Assembly: GCF_030272615.1 (NCBI RefSeq)
Contig: NC_081412.1
Location: 479,043,157-479,107,156 of the forward strand
Length of the DNA: 64,000 nt
Origin: Cryptomeria japonica
Taxonomy: Eukaryota; Streptophyta; Pinopsida; Cupressales; Cupressaceae
Direction of reading: 5' to 3'
The position numbers and the translations under genes were made by a program. This document shows positions 44,111-55,900 of the stretch, in pieces. The notes under the pieces were generated by a model. It was given only the letters and a program-made list of their open reading frames with translations. It was not told where the DNA came from and did no database searches. Every line of letters starts with the position of its first letter. Positions within the stretch are counted from its first letter, which is position 1.

Positions 44111-45741
44111 GCCATTGAAATCCTGCGTCATTTCACTTTTTTCTATACGAACATCACTTTATAATTGGTAGACAATGGTTTTAGTTAGCTGCACTCATCC
44201 ATGCCAAGTCAATAACTATAATCTTAGTCATAGCATTTGCCAAATCTCAAGGAAGAAATTTGAAATCTGGCAAACTTCATAAAAATCTGAAAAATTCGTT
44301 GATGTTCACCTCAAGTTCGTATGGAGAAGGGAGCTTGAAACTCATGGGAGTGATTCGAGATCAGACACCGTCGCGATGGCATGCATATCACATCCGCATC
44401 AGCATCTGTCACGATCACGTCTATTGCATCGAGCAGCGTTCAGTATTGAAGCGATGAATTTACTTATTCCCATCCGCTAAATACTGTCCGCTGAATAAAA
44501 CCTTTATTTTTTATGTTTTTATCTTCTCTATTAAACTAAGTTGTGTTTAATGTTATTTTCTTTATAAAACTAAGCGATGTCCTCCAAGCTTTGAGATTAA
44601 ATAATGTGAGTGCAACATTAATTAATGGAATAGGTGCCCCCATTTTCCATTGTTTACAAAATGTAATATATTAAAATGCATCGATATTGTTTTATTTTGT
44701 TTTTATCTTTTTTATTATATGGTAACATTATACATTAAAAATTAATATTTTAAAATATATTTTTTAGATTTTTAATTATTAATAATATATAAAATTTAAA
44801 TTTATTTTGGTAATTTTGTGGATTTATTTATTTATATTAGTTGAATTTAATGTCGAATCTTTTTCCAAATTTTGTCCATTGCCGAATTTCATTCAAATTT
44901 TATTGTTGCCGAACTTGAATTCGAATTCGAACATTGTGACTTAGCCTATAATGAATGCGCTTAATACTTGTGGCCATTGCAAGCTGTCCTTCCTACAATA
45001 TTTTTTTCTAAATGGATTAGTTGATTTGATTCAATTTGTACATTGAAGGAGCTCAGAAAATTACTCACAATGAGTATTGTCTATCCTATTTTGAGTCAGG
45101 TCTAAATATATTCTGTGGACTTATGACATTACTACAAATGTCAGGACAAAATTCCTATTCTTAAATTTTGTTGCATTCATTCACAAAGATGGTGATAATT
45201 GTTCAAATTCCCTTGAATAATTTCTCTTTTAAACATGAGGCACATTCTATTTTGTCTACTACGTTAATTAGGCACATGCTTTATTTGTTGCCTACATTCA
45301 ATTTCTATAATGCATACACAGCTTTGGTTGATCTTGTGATATCTTTTTATAAAAAATGTTTTGTTGAATAGATATTAGTATCCATGTTAGGAATCTGTAG
45401 AATATAGGGCCTAGGCTATTCCAGACTTTGCATCTGTTATACCTTAAATGATATTTTCTAAAGGCTAATTTTCTTAGGGAGAAAAAAAGAAGAAATGCCG
45501 ACTTGCATGCTTTCAACTGCAACAAACGTGAAATATATGGCTGGCAATAAATCAACACTCCTCATGTAGAAATGTACTTGTACAAACATTAAAAATTTAA
45601 CCCTTTCAAAGCTTAGATTGGTTATATTTTCTGTTTGCTTAATATGAGTAGAGGGGTAACACAAATAATTGCTAAGGATTTTGGTTACAAAAAGTTGTAT
45701 TTTTTGTCAATCTATATCTTTATATTAGACTAATATTTTTA
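44111..45741. other. AT-rich spacer, no recognisable gene
   Basis: The part next to E2 (44111-44460) is of mixed composition with a short open frame of 65 codons that I do not recognise. 44500-44880 is strongly AT-rich. A palindromic TTGAATTCGAATTCGAA lies at 44915-44931. No repeats shared with the neighbouring elements were noticed. It is part of the pre-insertion locus for E2 and E3. Confidence 0.4.
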
Positions 45742-46010
45742 GGTATTGATAGAGGAAATGGGGCTGTGGATATTCTCTTTGCTGTGAAACAGAAAAATAT
45801 TATTACTGGAACCCAGTTACAGATGTTGTCTCCCAGAAGAAGCCACCCTATCCAGACACATCTGACCTTGCAAAGACAAAGGGAACGGTGATGCCACAAC
45901 AGAGTGTTGTTATAGCAGCAAAACGATGGGATCTTCATTATGCTGTTAGATTTCTTCTCCATTTTTTTATCATTTGTATTTTGCTTTTCTATTTAGTGCC
46001 CATTTAATAG
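45742..46010 (+). pseudogene. WW-domain-like exon relic (PQBP1-like)
   Basis: After ATATTTTTAG (possible acceptor) a frame open from about 45756 to 46008 contains ETEKYYYWNPVTDVVSQKK (YYYW codons 45798-45809). The string YYWNxxTDxVS is typical of the WW domain of polyglutamine-binding protein 1 homologues, where a Trp follows the Ser; here Gln replaces it and the sequence beyond does not continue as a WW domain in the same frame. A second frame carries PRRSHPIQ, which could continue the domain after a frameshift. I read it as a decayed exon or pseudogene fragment. Chance similarity cannot be excluded. Confidence 0.35.
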
Positions 46011-46863
46011 TTTTAAAATACTAAGTTTGTAGAATAGATATCCTGCCAATCTATTTTGGGGCTTGGAAAAGTTGGAATAACTTTAATTATTAGTGACATT
46101 GTTCTTTCTTCCTTTTTTAAATATCTCGCAGCAGATTATATGACAAGCTTAAGACTATCATTGCTTTTAAGGTTTGAACTAATGTATTACTGAGTGTTGA
46201 ATTTTATTCTAGTGTTTACAGCTGAGTGTTCTGGCATGATGCCATTTACTTAGAGGAGGGCATTATTATTTCTTGTGAATTATGAGATTATCAAGTATGA
46301 TTCATCGTCAAGTCTTCATGGTTCCTTACAGGAACAAATTGACTTGGTAAACATATGCCAATGGATTCTATGCTTTTTGAAACTACAAAAGTACAACTAT
46401 AGTGTATTGACTAAGGAGACTGATCACGTATATTCAAGTACAGTATTACTAATATTTGAAGGCATGTGTTCATACTCATCAAACTTAGGATATAGATTTT
46501 TGAATTTTGAATTTTCTGATTTTGATAGTAAGAATCAATACCCTGAATAATTTTTCTTTTGATTCAAAATAGTTTACAAATTTAGCTCGTTTGAATGGCT
46601 GATTACAAAGATATACAAAGATTCAGCAACACTGTAGCAAATCTCAAAAGCTGACTGCTACAGAGTAACCCATCCACATAAACCACCCAAAAACCGGCTA
46701 CCATGTTACATCATCTTAGAACCAGCAATACGAGATGATAAAAAAAAAAGGAACAGTCCAGTATTAATACCAAAAACATAGCTAAAACCATGTAAATACA
46801 TCAAGGAACTATTATCACCACATTTCTTATAAAACTTGTCAATGAAAGACGCATCACCTTTCT
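46011..46863. other. Spacer with short open frames, no recognised gene
   Basis: AT-rich sequence. A 91-codon plus-strand frame (46275-46550: MNYEIIKYDSSSSLHGSLQE ...) has no family I recognise. A poly(A)-like run occurs at 46741-46750. No tandem repeat or LTR signature is seen. Confidence 0.35.
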
Positions 46864-47169
46864 TCAAATACCTTTGTTTTCATATCTGCCAATTTTAACC
46901 CTGGATCCATGTCCAATCCATACAGGATCTAGATTTTGATTCAGTGCAGTTTTTGGTCCTAACAGGGTGCAGAGATATGATTGTGGGTTCATCCCGAAGA
47001 CACCCAGGCAAAGCCAAATAGAACCTAGGAAGCTCAAAGCTGTTGAAACATGAAACCTCACAATAGCCTCCAATTTGCTAGATCTGTATACTCTCAAGCA
47101 GACTGAACACAATCCCTGCTCCTTCGACAAGGGCTCTAAGAACGATCCAAATGGAAGTGGTAAGGGTAG
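46864..47169 (-). pseudogene. Unassigned open frame truncated by E3
   Basis: The minus strand is open from the E3 boundary to the stop at 46864, about 101 codons: LPFGSFLEPLSKEQGLCSVC, RSSKLEAIVRFHVSTALSF, GSIWLCLGVFGMNPQSYLC, DPVWIGHGSRVKIGRYENK. The first residues of the longer frame derive from the E3 LTR and are not part of it. It may be a gene fragment interrupted by E3; the sequence right of E3 (56209-56400) does not obviously continue it. Confidence 0.3.
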
Positions 47170-50100
47170 TGTTGACATGTTTTTTATGACAGCGCCTAAG
47201 ATAGAATAAAGTTGCCTAATGGTCACTTCACCCTCTCTTGATCAAAGTATGATTGCATGCTAAGATTGCAAGAAGTTCAAACAATCGACTCCAAGGTTCC
47301 TTCATGCTACAGACATGACTCAGTTCGCTGATGTGATTGCTGGTAATCCAAGGGGACTTACGTTTGATCGTTCTTTTACTTCTTTTCTATGGCGTGGAAT
47401 TTCATCATCAGATATGGCAATTCTGCGATGCTTATGCTTCGAACAAACTAAAATGAACTGAAAATAAAGGGGAAAGGGTTTAGAAGGATCTAAATCTACT
47501 CCTAAGGGCAGTGATATCAATAGATAGTGCTCTAGTGGACAAATTCCAAATAAACCAAGCTCTGCTTCGCCAAGATAAACTACAACTTTGCAAGATCCGA
47601 TGCAATCTTCTAAGGATGTTGAAGAATTTTCGTATTGAGAAAGTGCATTTGAATACCCAACACGGCGCAATCCAAATGACTATTCACAATCAAACTTAGC
47701 ACAAATTTGGGGGCTCAAGCTAACTTTACACTGCAACTTACAATCAACAAGATGCAAAAAGTATGAACCATGGAAATTCATCAAACACCATTACATTCTC
47801 CATTGAAATTAAAGCACTATTCTACTTCTACTCTATGTGAGGAAGGTGAAACCATGCAAGTCTGGGAAAAATAACTTAAGTGGACACCATTAGAGAATAA
47901 TGTTTCACTGTTATTATCTCAAAAACTTATCACAACAATTTCGTACAAGTCTCCCTACCTGTTTTCAAATGAGGGGGTCACCCCTTTATATAGGCATCAT
48001 GCAAAGCCCTAATTAGGGTTTTCCCCAAAAGATTTTCCACTCGTGATGCAACAAGGTGGGAATCAACAATTAATGACCCATCATGCCCATATACAATTAG
48101 TTTTACGTGCCCAAAATGGCATCCATTGTGCATTAAATGCACCACTTCTTTCAAATTCGCCCAATGTGTAATAAATGCTCCATCATTGACTCAACATGCG
48201 TTGACCCGACTGCCACTTTGTGAGAAACACCTAGAGAGAGAAAACTTCAAGAGAGAAAAAATTGATCCATGAAGAATTTTCTTGAAGGTTTTTGAACTTT
48301 ACTTGCTTAGAAGATTTTTCATCAATTTTGCACATTTCCTATTTTTTAGGGACATTTTCAAATTAGGGTTGCAGGGTCTAGGAGAGAGAAAATTATCTCA
48401 CGAATTCCAATTTTCCATCATTTTGAAATTCGGATGATTTTTTGATGCCTGAAAAATGGATTATTCAAAATTTTTCCTGTGGGGAAATTTCTTGTGCAGT
48501 TCATCCTTGATTCCTTCCTTGCCTTAGAAATTTTGTCTTCAATTCATCTTTGGGTGTGATTTCTTCCTTGCTTGTAATTCCGTACTGAAGGAAGGAATTT
48601 CCATCACAGCCAAATTTTCACCTTTTCCAAGAATTTTGTCACGAAGGAAGGAATTTCCATCACACAGCCAAATTTTCACCTTTCCTATTTTTAGCTCTGG
48701 GATTTAGGTTAGAGAAAACTTTTCACTTGGCCAATTTTTCTTCTCGTCTTGAAATTTCTTTATTCTTTGGCGAATTTCCATGCTTGGGAGGGGAATTTTG
48801 AATTCTTCCCTGAGAGAATTTTCCTTCTCTCAATTTCTTCCTTGACGTTCAATTTCCTTTCCTTGGAGAATTTTCTTCAATTTTGACTTGGGCTTGGAAA
48901 TTTGACTCCGATGGAGAAATTTTCATCTTCAAATTTTCATGATCCTATCCTTTTGGCGCCCAATTTCATCACATGGTGGAATCTTCAATGCATGTGGAAT
49001 TTCCCTGACTACCGCAATTTGGCGCCCCTCTCTATGTAGGGGCGTTGTTTCTCCTTGGTGAAGGAATTCAATCTTCGAATGCATTTTCCTTAGTGCTATG
49101 GTTTTGGCGCACCTTCCTTGACTTGGGTGCCATTCACCCTTGATGGAGGAATTCTACTTTTAAATGTTTTTCCTTGCTCACCTTACTTTGGCGCCCTTCT
49201 TTGTGGATGGGCACTATTTCACCCAAGGCAAGGAATTCTCCACTTTTACTACTTTCCATGCCTTGACCATTTTGGCGCTCTCCTCTATGCATGGGCGTTG
49301 TTTTGCCTTTGGGAAGGAATTTTGTAGTTTCTTGGTTTTTCACGACCCCCCTCTCCAGTGCCCTTCTCTGACCTTGGGTGTCAAAATGCTTGAGTGGTGG
49401 AATTCTCCACTTTTCCATCATTCCATGACTATGTCATTTTAGCGTCCTACTCAGAGCTTGGGCGCAATTTTGCTAGTGTGAAGGATTTTCATCATTTTTA
49501 ACATTTTCCATGCCAACATGAATTTGGCGCCTTTCTCTTGACTAGGGCGCTTTTTTGCCTTGGCCAAGGAATTCTTCAATTTTGGATTTTACATGATACT
49601 CCCTATATAGCACCCTTCTTTGACTTTAGGTGCTATTTTCACTTGGTCAGAGAATTTGACCTTCCTCTGTCCAGACTTAGCCAATTTAAAACTTCTTCCA
49701 TATTCAGGATGCCATTTCGGGGAGTTGAAGTGATTTTCCAAACTTAGAATATTTTTACGCTGCTTTCCACTTCTGGAATGGATGCCCACGCTTAGCCATT
49801 TTTGATCCATTTCGCCTTCTTTTTGAGTTTTCCGGATTTAGGTTTGTTTAGGAATGTTCGGTCTCAGTGTGTGTGCCTGCGGAGAACCTACTACAAATAG
49901 ACTTTCCAAAAAATAGAAAGTGTTTCAAGATGTTGGAGTTAGGTAAAAATAAGATCCATAACCACTTACTAAAAATAGTAAGTTAGATTTTCGGCGAAAT
50001 TAGAGGAATCCGGGAGGGCAGTGAAATCCCTAAAAAATAGGAACTTTCTAAAAATAGAATGTTGCTCATAATTTGCTCAAATTTCACGTGCAGTTTCCTT

Positions 50101-50394
50101 AAAGAGTCCTGATTTCAATGAAACACTCATTTTTTCAAAAATCCTAAAGGAAAGGCCTCAAAAACAAGTGCGAAGGTCAATGCCCTAAAACAAACAAAAC
50201 AAGCTCCAAACTTAACCAAATTTATTTAAATGAGCTGCAGACTTGATCAAACTAACCCCAAAACTCTTGCAAACGTAGGAGACTAACAAGATCGCTGTTA
50301 AAAGTCTTAAAGAAACAAAACCAAAAGACTCGTAGGAACTAAAAAGTAGGGGGTCCCCATTTGCGATGGAGCGATGTGTGAAAACATCACAACA
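47170..50394 (-). repeat. 3' LTR of E3 (3225 bp)
   Basis: Plus-strand edges TGTTGACATGTTTTTTATGA and AACATCACAACA. TATA on the minus strand (CCTATATAAAGGGG) at 47992-47985, 822 bp from the LTR end; U3 is about 2.4 kb. Contains AAACCCTAATTAGGGC-type text near 48010, an array at 48950-49660 and AAAATAGNAAGT repeats at 49910-50070. Confidence 0.85.
48950..49660. repeat. GGCGCC...GGGCGC array, E3 left LTR
   Basis: About seven units of near 100 bp, each with TTTGGCGCCCTTCT, then TTGGGCGCTATTTT and AAGGAATTCTCCACTTTT. GGCGCCC and GGGCGCC-like words within each unit can pair. Located in U3. Confidence 0.8.
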
Positions 50395-50412
50395 TCTAGC
50401 CTCCACCCGAAT

Positions 50413-50430
50413 AAATGTTCCTGAACATTT
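50413..50430. promoter_or_regulatory. 18-bp palindrome next to the E3 3' LTR
   Basis: AAATGTTCCTGAACATTT, identical to the E2 palindrome except for one spacer base and again exactly 18 bases from the LTR. The stretch between it and the LTR reads, on the minus strand, TCGGGTGGAGGCTAGA, a plausible polypurine tract. 50431-51358 holds no gene that I recognise. Confidence 0.7.
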
Positions 50431-51358
50431 ATAGATAAAACAAAATCCATGAGGGAAGTGTTGAAAAACACTTCAGGGTGAGAACCCAGATTAAAGCACA
50501 TTCATTTGAAATTGTATAAGTGTGTGCATACGCATTAATTCCATCTCACAAGACCATCTAGACTTCTAGAATTAGTTATAGCAAGCTAAAGGTATCTATA
50601 CTTCAAAAGCATCTGGGACATTGCGTCACTACCAGTCAAGCATCCATAGCTCCAACGAGGTTGTCTTTGAAATTTCACGAATATTGCTCCACTGTAGGTC
50701 AAGCGTCCATAGCCCCGGTGGAGTTATCTGCATATTCCCAAAGCCAATATTTTGATATTTCTTTTCATTTTTTAATCTTTTCTTTCTTTCTTTTGATTTT
50801 TCATTTTATTTCCATCAATTCCTTTGGCTCGTAAGCAGTGAAGCCTACTATGGGTTTGGAGATTCCAGTGGTGCTGAAGCAAGATGTAAGGTTTTCTCTA
50901 GCCATAACTTCTCCTAAGAAATCCAAATGACTTAGAGTAATTGACTAGGCATGAAAAGCATGACAATCTCAGGATTCAGGCATCGAAACATAACATAAGT
51001 GGAATACAACCAGATTTGTGCAAAGGAGGACATCATCACCCCTTTCACAAACAAAAACTCCAAACAATTTAGGCCACTCAAAACCTTGAACCTAAGAAAA
51101 ACCAGCACCAAAGGCTGAAAACCAAAAACCAAAACCCAAAGCAAAACAAAACAAGACAAACCAAAACCAAAAAGGAAAGGGAAAACCCACAACAAAATAA
51201 GCCAAAACCCCAAAAGAAAAACTTAGTCTCACAGGAACAAAAAAATTTGAACGAACAATACTCACAAGACCTAAATATATACAACTCCTAACATGATTTC
51301 TCAGGATGTGCAGGAGAAACAGGGCATTAGTTATGGTTCAAAGCCTTGCAAATTTATC

Positions 51359-52784
51359 TTAAAACTCAGAAAAGTAATCTTTCATAATACAAATCTCAAA
51401 CTCAAGCAAAACATCAGGAAAGATTAGCAATTGTGGCAACTCATTAGGACCATGATTAATCCATAAACAAGTCGTTCTTCCTAAATTTCTGTAATCAAAT
51501 TCATAACTTTCAAATTCAGGAGCAAGGAAAGAGACAACCTGGTGGTCTTTATGCATGGGCGGGAATTCTTGCATATCATCCATTGCTTCATCAGGAGGTT
51601 GAAGCTGGTGATGTATCATCCCACTTGCAACTGCAACATGCAACTCATAATTCCAATCCTCAGTAGGCACATGCTGGTGAAATCTGGATTCAAATGGAAA
51701 CTTGGAAACATGAAGTATTTCAACTACCAGCTCCTTTTGAATCTTTAGTAACGGGTCTAGCCCCAACCCGAATTGCTTTTTATACTTTGCTTCCATTTTG
51801 GTGACCCATTGCTCATCAAATATTCCTCTTTGCCTTAAGTTGCTTATTGTTTCTTCCATCTTGAGCATGCAAGAATGAACTTCTTCATCAAGGACTATTC
51901 CTGCTTGGAGTGTACTGGAAACACTTCCCTCTTCATGTTTTCCTGCTTGGATGAATGAGCTCTAGAAATCTCTCACATCGTCTCTACTTTGAGCTAAGTC
52001 CTCCATTTCTGGTTCTTGATGATCTTCAATAACTTGCAATTTTGCATATTCATCTGCTTCCATATGCTGATAGTCACCCTGGGTGGTTCTCCTTGCTTGT
52101 ATGTATTCCATTGCTTCTTTGATCTTCACTCCAATGGCTTCTTCCTCTGGTGTGATGCAAGAAACGCCGTCCCCCACTTGAATGCTTGGATCATTGGGTT
52201 CACTTGCACTATCCACTTGTAATTCATGTCTTACCGCCAGATGGTGTTGCAATGCTTTGTTCTTTTGACTCAACTTGTTTGAGATGGACACTCCAGATTT
52301 TATGTGTGATGCATTCCTTTGTAGGCACTAATACTCTGGACTGATATCTGACTTGGTTGATAGCCTCTCCACACATTGGACAAGAGAATTCTGAGTGGGG
52401 TGCATGGTGAATCCGACACCAGCGAGGAAGCAATACCCCTTCAAGTCGATCATTACCCAATTCTATTTGATTTTGAATTCTCAACTTGAATCTCGAGAAA
52501 GGATCATTTGCATTGCAATCATCATCAGGCCTTATGCACAATTCTAGCTTTGGAACATCCCAAAAGAAAATCTTCCCTTGTAGAACCAATTCTATCCTTG
52601 ACAAGAATTTCAAGCAATTCGTCTCATCATGCTTGGTGGTTTCATGAATCCGATACCTCCCTGGTAAGGCAAATTGAGACAAATTCTTGAGGTGCAGTTG
52701 TGCATTCAAATCTTCTTGAATCTGAGCGATGTCCACAAGGAGACTGTCCTGACAGCAAGAAATCTGAAATGGTCGCCCATCCAT
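51359..52784 (-). pseudogene. Gag-like protein of E3, best-preserved copy
   Basis: Begins MDGRPFQISCCQDSLLVDIA (52784). Blocks in order: LNAQLHLKNLSQFALPGRY, RIHETTKHDETNCLKFLSRI, ELVLQGKIFFWDVPKLEL, then LLPRWCRIHHAPHSEFSCPM-C-GEAINQV with the C-x2-H-x3-H-x4-C-x2-C motif, and an acidic middle. One frameshift near 52224-52291 and one stop near 51960 interrupt it. The C-terminal part (51868-51359) has KYKKQFGLGLDPLLKIQKEL, MIHHQLQPPDEA, HQVVSFLAPEFESYEF. Total about 475 codons. No CCHC knuckle, protease or RT. Probably structural (Gag-like) by position; sequence family unknown. Confidence 0.7.
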
Positions 52785-52930
52785 TGAGAAATCTTTTTTT
52801 GATTTTCTATTTTTTGTTTTTTTTTGGATTTTTTGAATTTTTCACTTCTTTTGGATTTTTTGACATATAAGAGATCTAACATATCTCTGATTTGACACTT
52901 AAAAAAGCAAAATGAACGATTTGATGTTAG

Positions 52931-52951
52931 GCCCTCCTCCCTCTAGCGCCA
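52931..52951 (-). other. Primer-binding site of E3
   Basis: Minus strand TGGCGCTAGAGGGAGGAGGG, preceded by GAAT at the LTR edge. TGGCGCTAG is invariant among E1, E2 and E3; the following purine-rich part varies in length. Confidence 0.75.
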
Positions 52952-52955
52952 ATTC

Positions 52956-55900
52956 TATTGATGTGTTTTTTTATGACAACGCCTAACACATAATAAAGTT
53001 GCCTAATGGTCACTTCACCCTCTCTTGGTCGAAGTACGATTGCATGCTAAGATTGCAGGAAGTTCAAACAATCGAATCCAAGGTTCCTTTATGCTACGGA
53101 CATGACTCAGTTGGCTGATGTGATTGCTGGTAATCCAAGGGGACTTATGTTTGGATCCTTCTTTTACTTCTTTGCAATGGCATGGAACTTCATCATTGGA
53201 TGTGGCAATTTTGCGATGCTTATGCTTCGAACAAACTAAAATGAACTGAAAATAAAGGGGAAAGGGTTTAGAAGGATCTAAATCTACTCCTAAGGGTATG
53301 ATATCAATAGATAGTGCTCTAGTGGACAAATTCCAAATAAACCAAGCTTTGCTTCACCAAGATAAACTACAACTCCATAAGAACCGGTGCAATCTTTTAA
53401 GGATGCTCAAGAATTTTCATATTGAGATAGTGCATGTGAATATGCAACACGACACAATCCAAACGACTATTCACAATCGAACTTAGCACAAATTTGGGGG
53501 CTCAGGCTAACTTTACACTGCAACTTACAATCAACAAGATGCAAAAAGTATGAACAAGTCTCCCTTCCCCTTTTCAGATGAGGGGGTCACCTATTTATAT
53601 AGGCATATACAGTATGAACAAGTCTCCCTCCCCCTTTTCCCCAAAAGATTATCCAGTCATGATGCAACAAAATGGGAATCAATAATTAATGACCCATCAT
53701 GCCCATATACAATTAGTTTTACGTGCCCAAAATGGCATCCATTGTACATTAAATGCACCACTTCTTTGAAATTCGCCCAATGTGTAATAAATGCTCCATC
53801 ATCACCTGAATACGATAGTTACATGCAAAAGATTCTCCACCACTGCATTAAGTACGACAATTGACATGCAATGAATTAGCCGCCACCATGGTCAAATATT
53901 GTAGCAATGAATGCGCCACTATGCCTTCACGCGACGACTGCATGCAAAAAGATGCTTCATTGACTCAACATGTGCCGACTCGACTGCCACTTCGCGAGAA
54001 ACCCCTGGAGAGAGAAAACTTAAGTAGAGAACAATTTGATCCATGAAGAATTTTCTTGAAGTTTTTTGAACTTTCCTTGCTTAGAGAAATTTTTCATCAA
54101 TTTTGCACATTTCCTATTTTTTAGGAACATTTTCCAATTAGGGTTGCAGGGTCCAAGAGAGAGAAAGCTATCTCATGAATCCAAATTTGCCGTCATTTTC
54201 AAATTCGGATGATTTTTGATGCCCGAAAATGGATTTTTCAAAATTTTTCCGAGGGGAATTTTCTTGTTCGGTTCATCCTTGGTTCCTTCCTTAGAAATTT
54301 TGTCTTCAATTCATCCTTTGGTGTGATTTCTTCCTTGTTTGGAACTCTGTCCTGAAGGAAGAAATTTCCAACACACAGCCAAATTTTCACCTTTTCCAAG
54401 AATTCTGTCATGAAGGAATGAATTTCCATCACTTAGCCAAATTTTCACCTTTCCTATATTTTAGGAATTTTTCCATTTTTAGCTCCGTGATTCAGGTTAG
54501 AGAAAACTTCTCTCACTTGACCAATTTTTCTTCTCGTCTTGAAATTTCTTTATTCTTTGGTGAATTTCCATGCCTGGGAGGGGGATTTTAAATTCTTCCC
54601 AGAGGGGATTTTCCTTCTCTGAATTTCTTCCTTGACCTTCAATTTCCTTTCCTTGGAGAATTTTCTTTAGTTTTGATTTGGGCTTGGAAATTTGACTCCG
54701 ATGGAGAATTTTTCATCTTCAAATTTTCATGATTCCATCCTTTTGGCGCTCAATTTCATCACATGGTGGAGTCTTCAATGCATGTGGAATTTCCCTGACT
54801 ACCTCAATTTGACACCCCTCTTTGTGCATGGGCGTTGTTTCTCCTTGGTGAAGGAATTTAGTGTTTGAATGCATTTTCCTTAGTGCTATGGTTTTGGCGC
54901 CCCTTCCTTGACTTGGGCGCTATTCATCCTTGATGGAGTAATTCTACTTTTAAACATTTTTCCTTGCTCAACTTACTTTGGCGCCCTTCTTTGTGCATGG
55001 GTGCTATTTCACCCAAGGCAAGGAATTCTCCACTTTTACTACTTTCCTTGCCTTGACTATTTTGGTGGCCTCCTCTATGCATGGGTGTTGTTTTGCCTCT
55101 GGGAAGGACTTTTGCAGTTTCTTGGTTTTCCACAGCTGCCCTCTCCTAGCGCCCTTCTCTGACCTTGGGCGCCAAAATGCTCGAGTGGTGGAATTCTTCA
55201 CTTTTCCATCATTCCATGACTAAGTCATTTTAGCACCCTACTTAGCACTTGGGCGCAATTTTGCTAGTGTGGAGTATTTTCATCATTTTCCATGCCAACA
55301 TGAATTTGGCGCCTTTCTCTTGACTAGGGCGTTGTTTTGCCTTGGCCAAGGAATTCTTCAACTTTTGGATTTTACATGATACTCCTTGTTTGGCACCCTT
55401 CTTTGACCTTGGGCGCTATTTTCACTTGGTTAGGGAATTTGACCTTCCTCTCTCTAGACTTAGCCAATTTCAAACTTCTTCCATATTCAAGATGCCATTT
55501 CGGGGAGTTGAAGTGATTTTCTAGACTTAGAATATTTTCACACTGCTTTCCACTTCTGGAATGGATGCCCATGCTTTACCCATTTTTGTTCCATTTCGCC
55601 TGCTTTTTGACTTTGCCAAATTTAGGATTGTTTAGGAATGCTCACTCTCAATGTGTGCCTGCGGAGAACTTGCTACAAATAAACTTTCCAAAAATAGAAA
55701 GTGTTTCAAGATGTCAGAGTTAGGGCAAAACAGGACGTGTAGACACTAAAAATAGAAAGTTACTAAAAATAGGAATTACTAAAAATAGTAAGTTTGATTT
55801 TCGGTGAAATTAGATCAATCCGGGAGGCAATGAAATCCCTAAAATATAGGAACTTTCTAAATATAGAAAGTTGTTAAGAATTTGCTCAAATTTCACGTGC

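Noticed and set aside
44915-44931. TTGAATTCGAATTCGAA as a regulatory palindrome
   Set aside because: Isolated in AT-rich spacer with no supporting promoter or repeat context.
49134-49442. Overlapping frames of about 95 codons on both strands in the E3 LTR (also 54908-55223)
   Set aside because: They track the GGCGCC tandem array and are not conserved as protein between the two LTRs.
50932-51284. Hydrophobic Phe/Leu-rich minus-strand frames resembling membrane segments
   Set aside because: Encoded by a CCAAAACC-type low-complexity run in the untranslated E3 interior; not conserved in E2.
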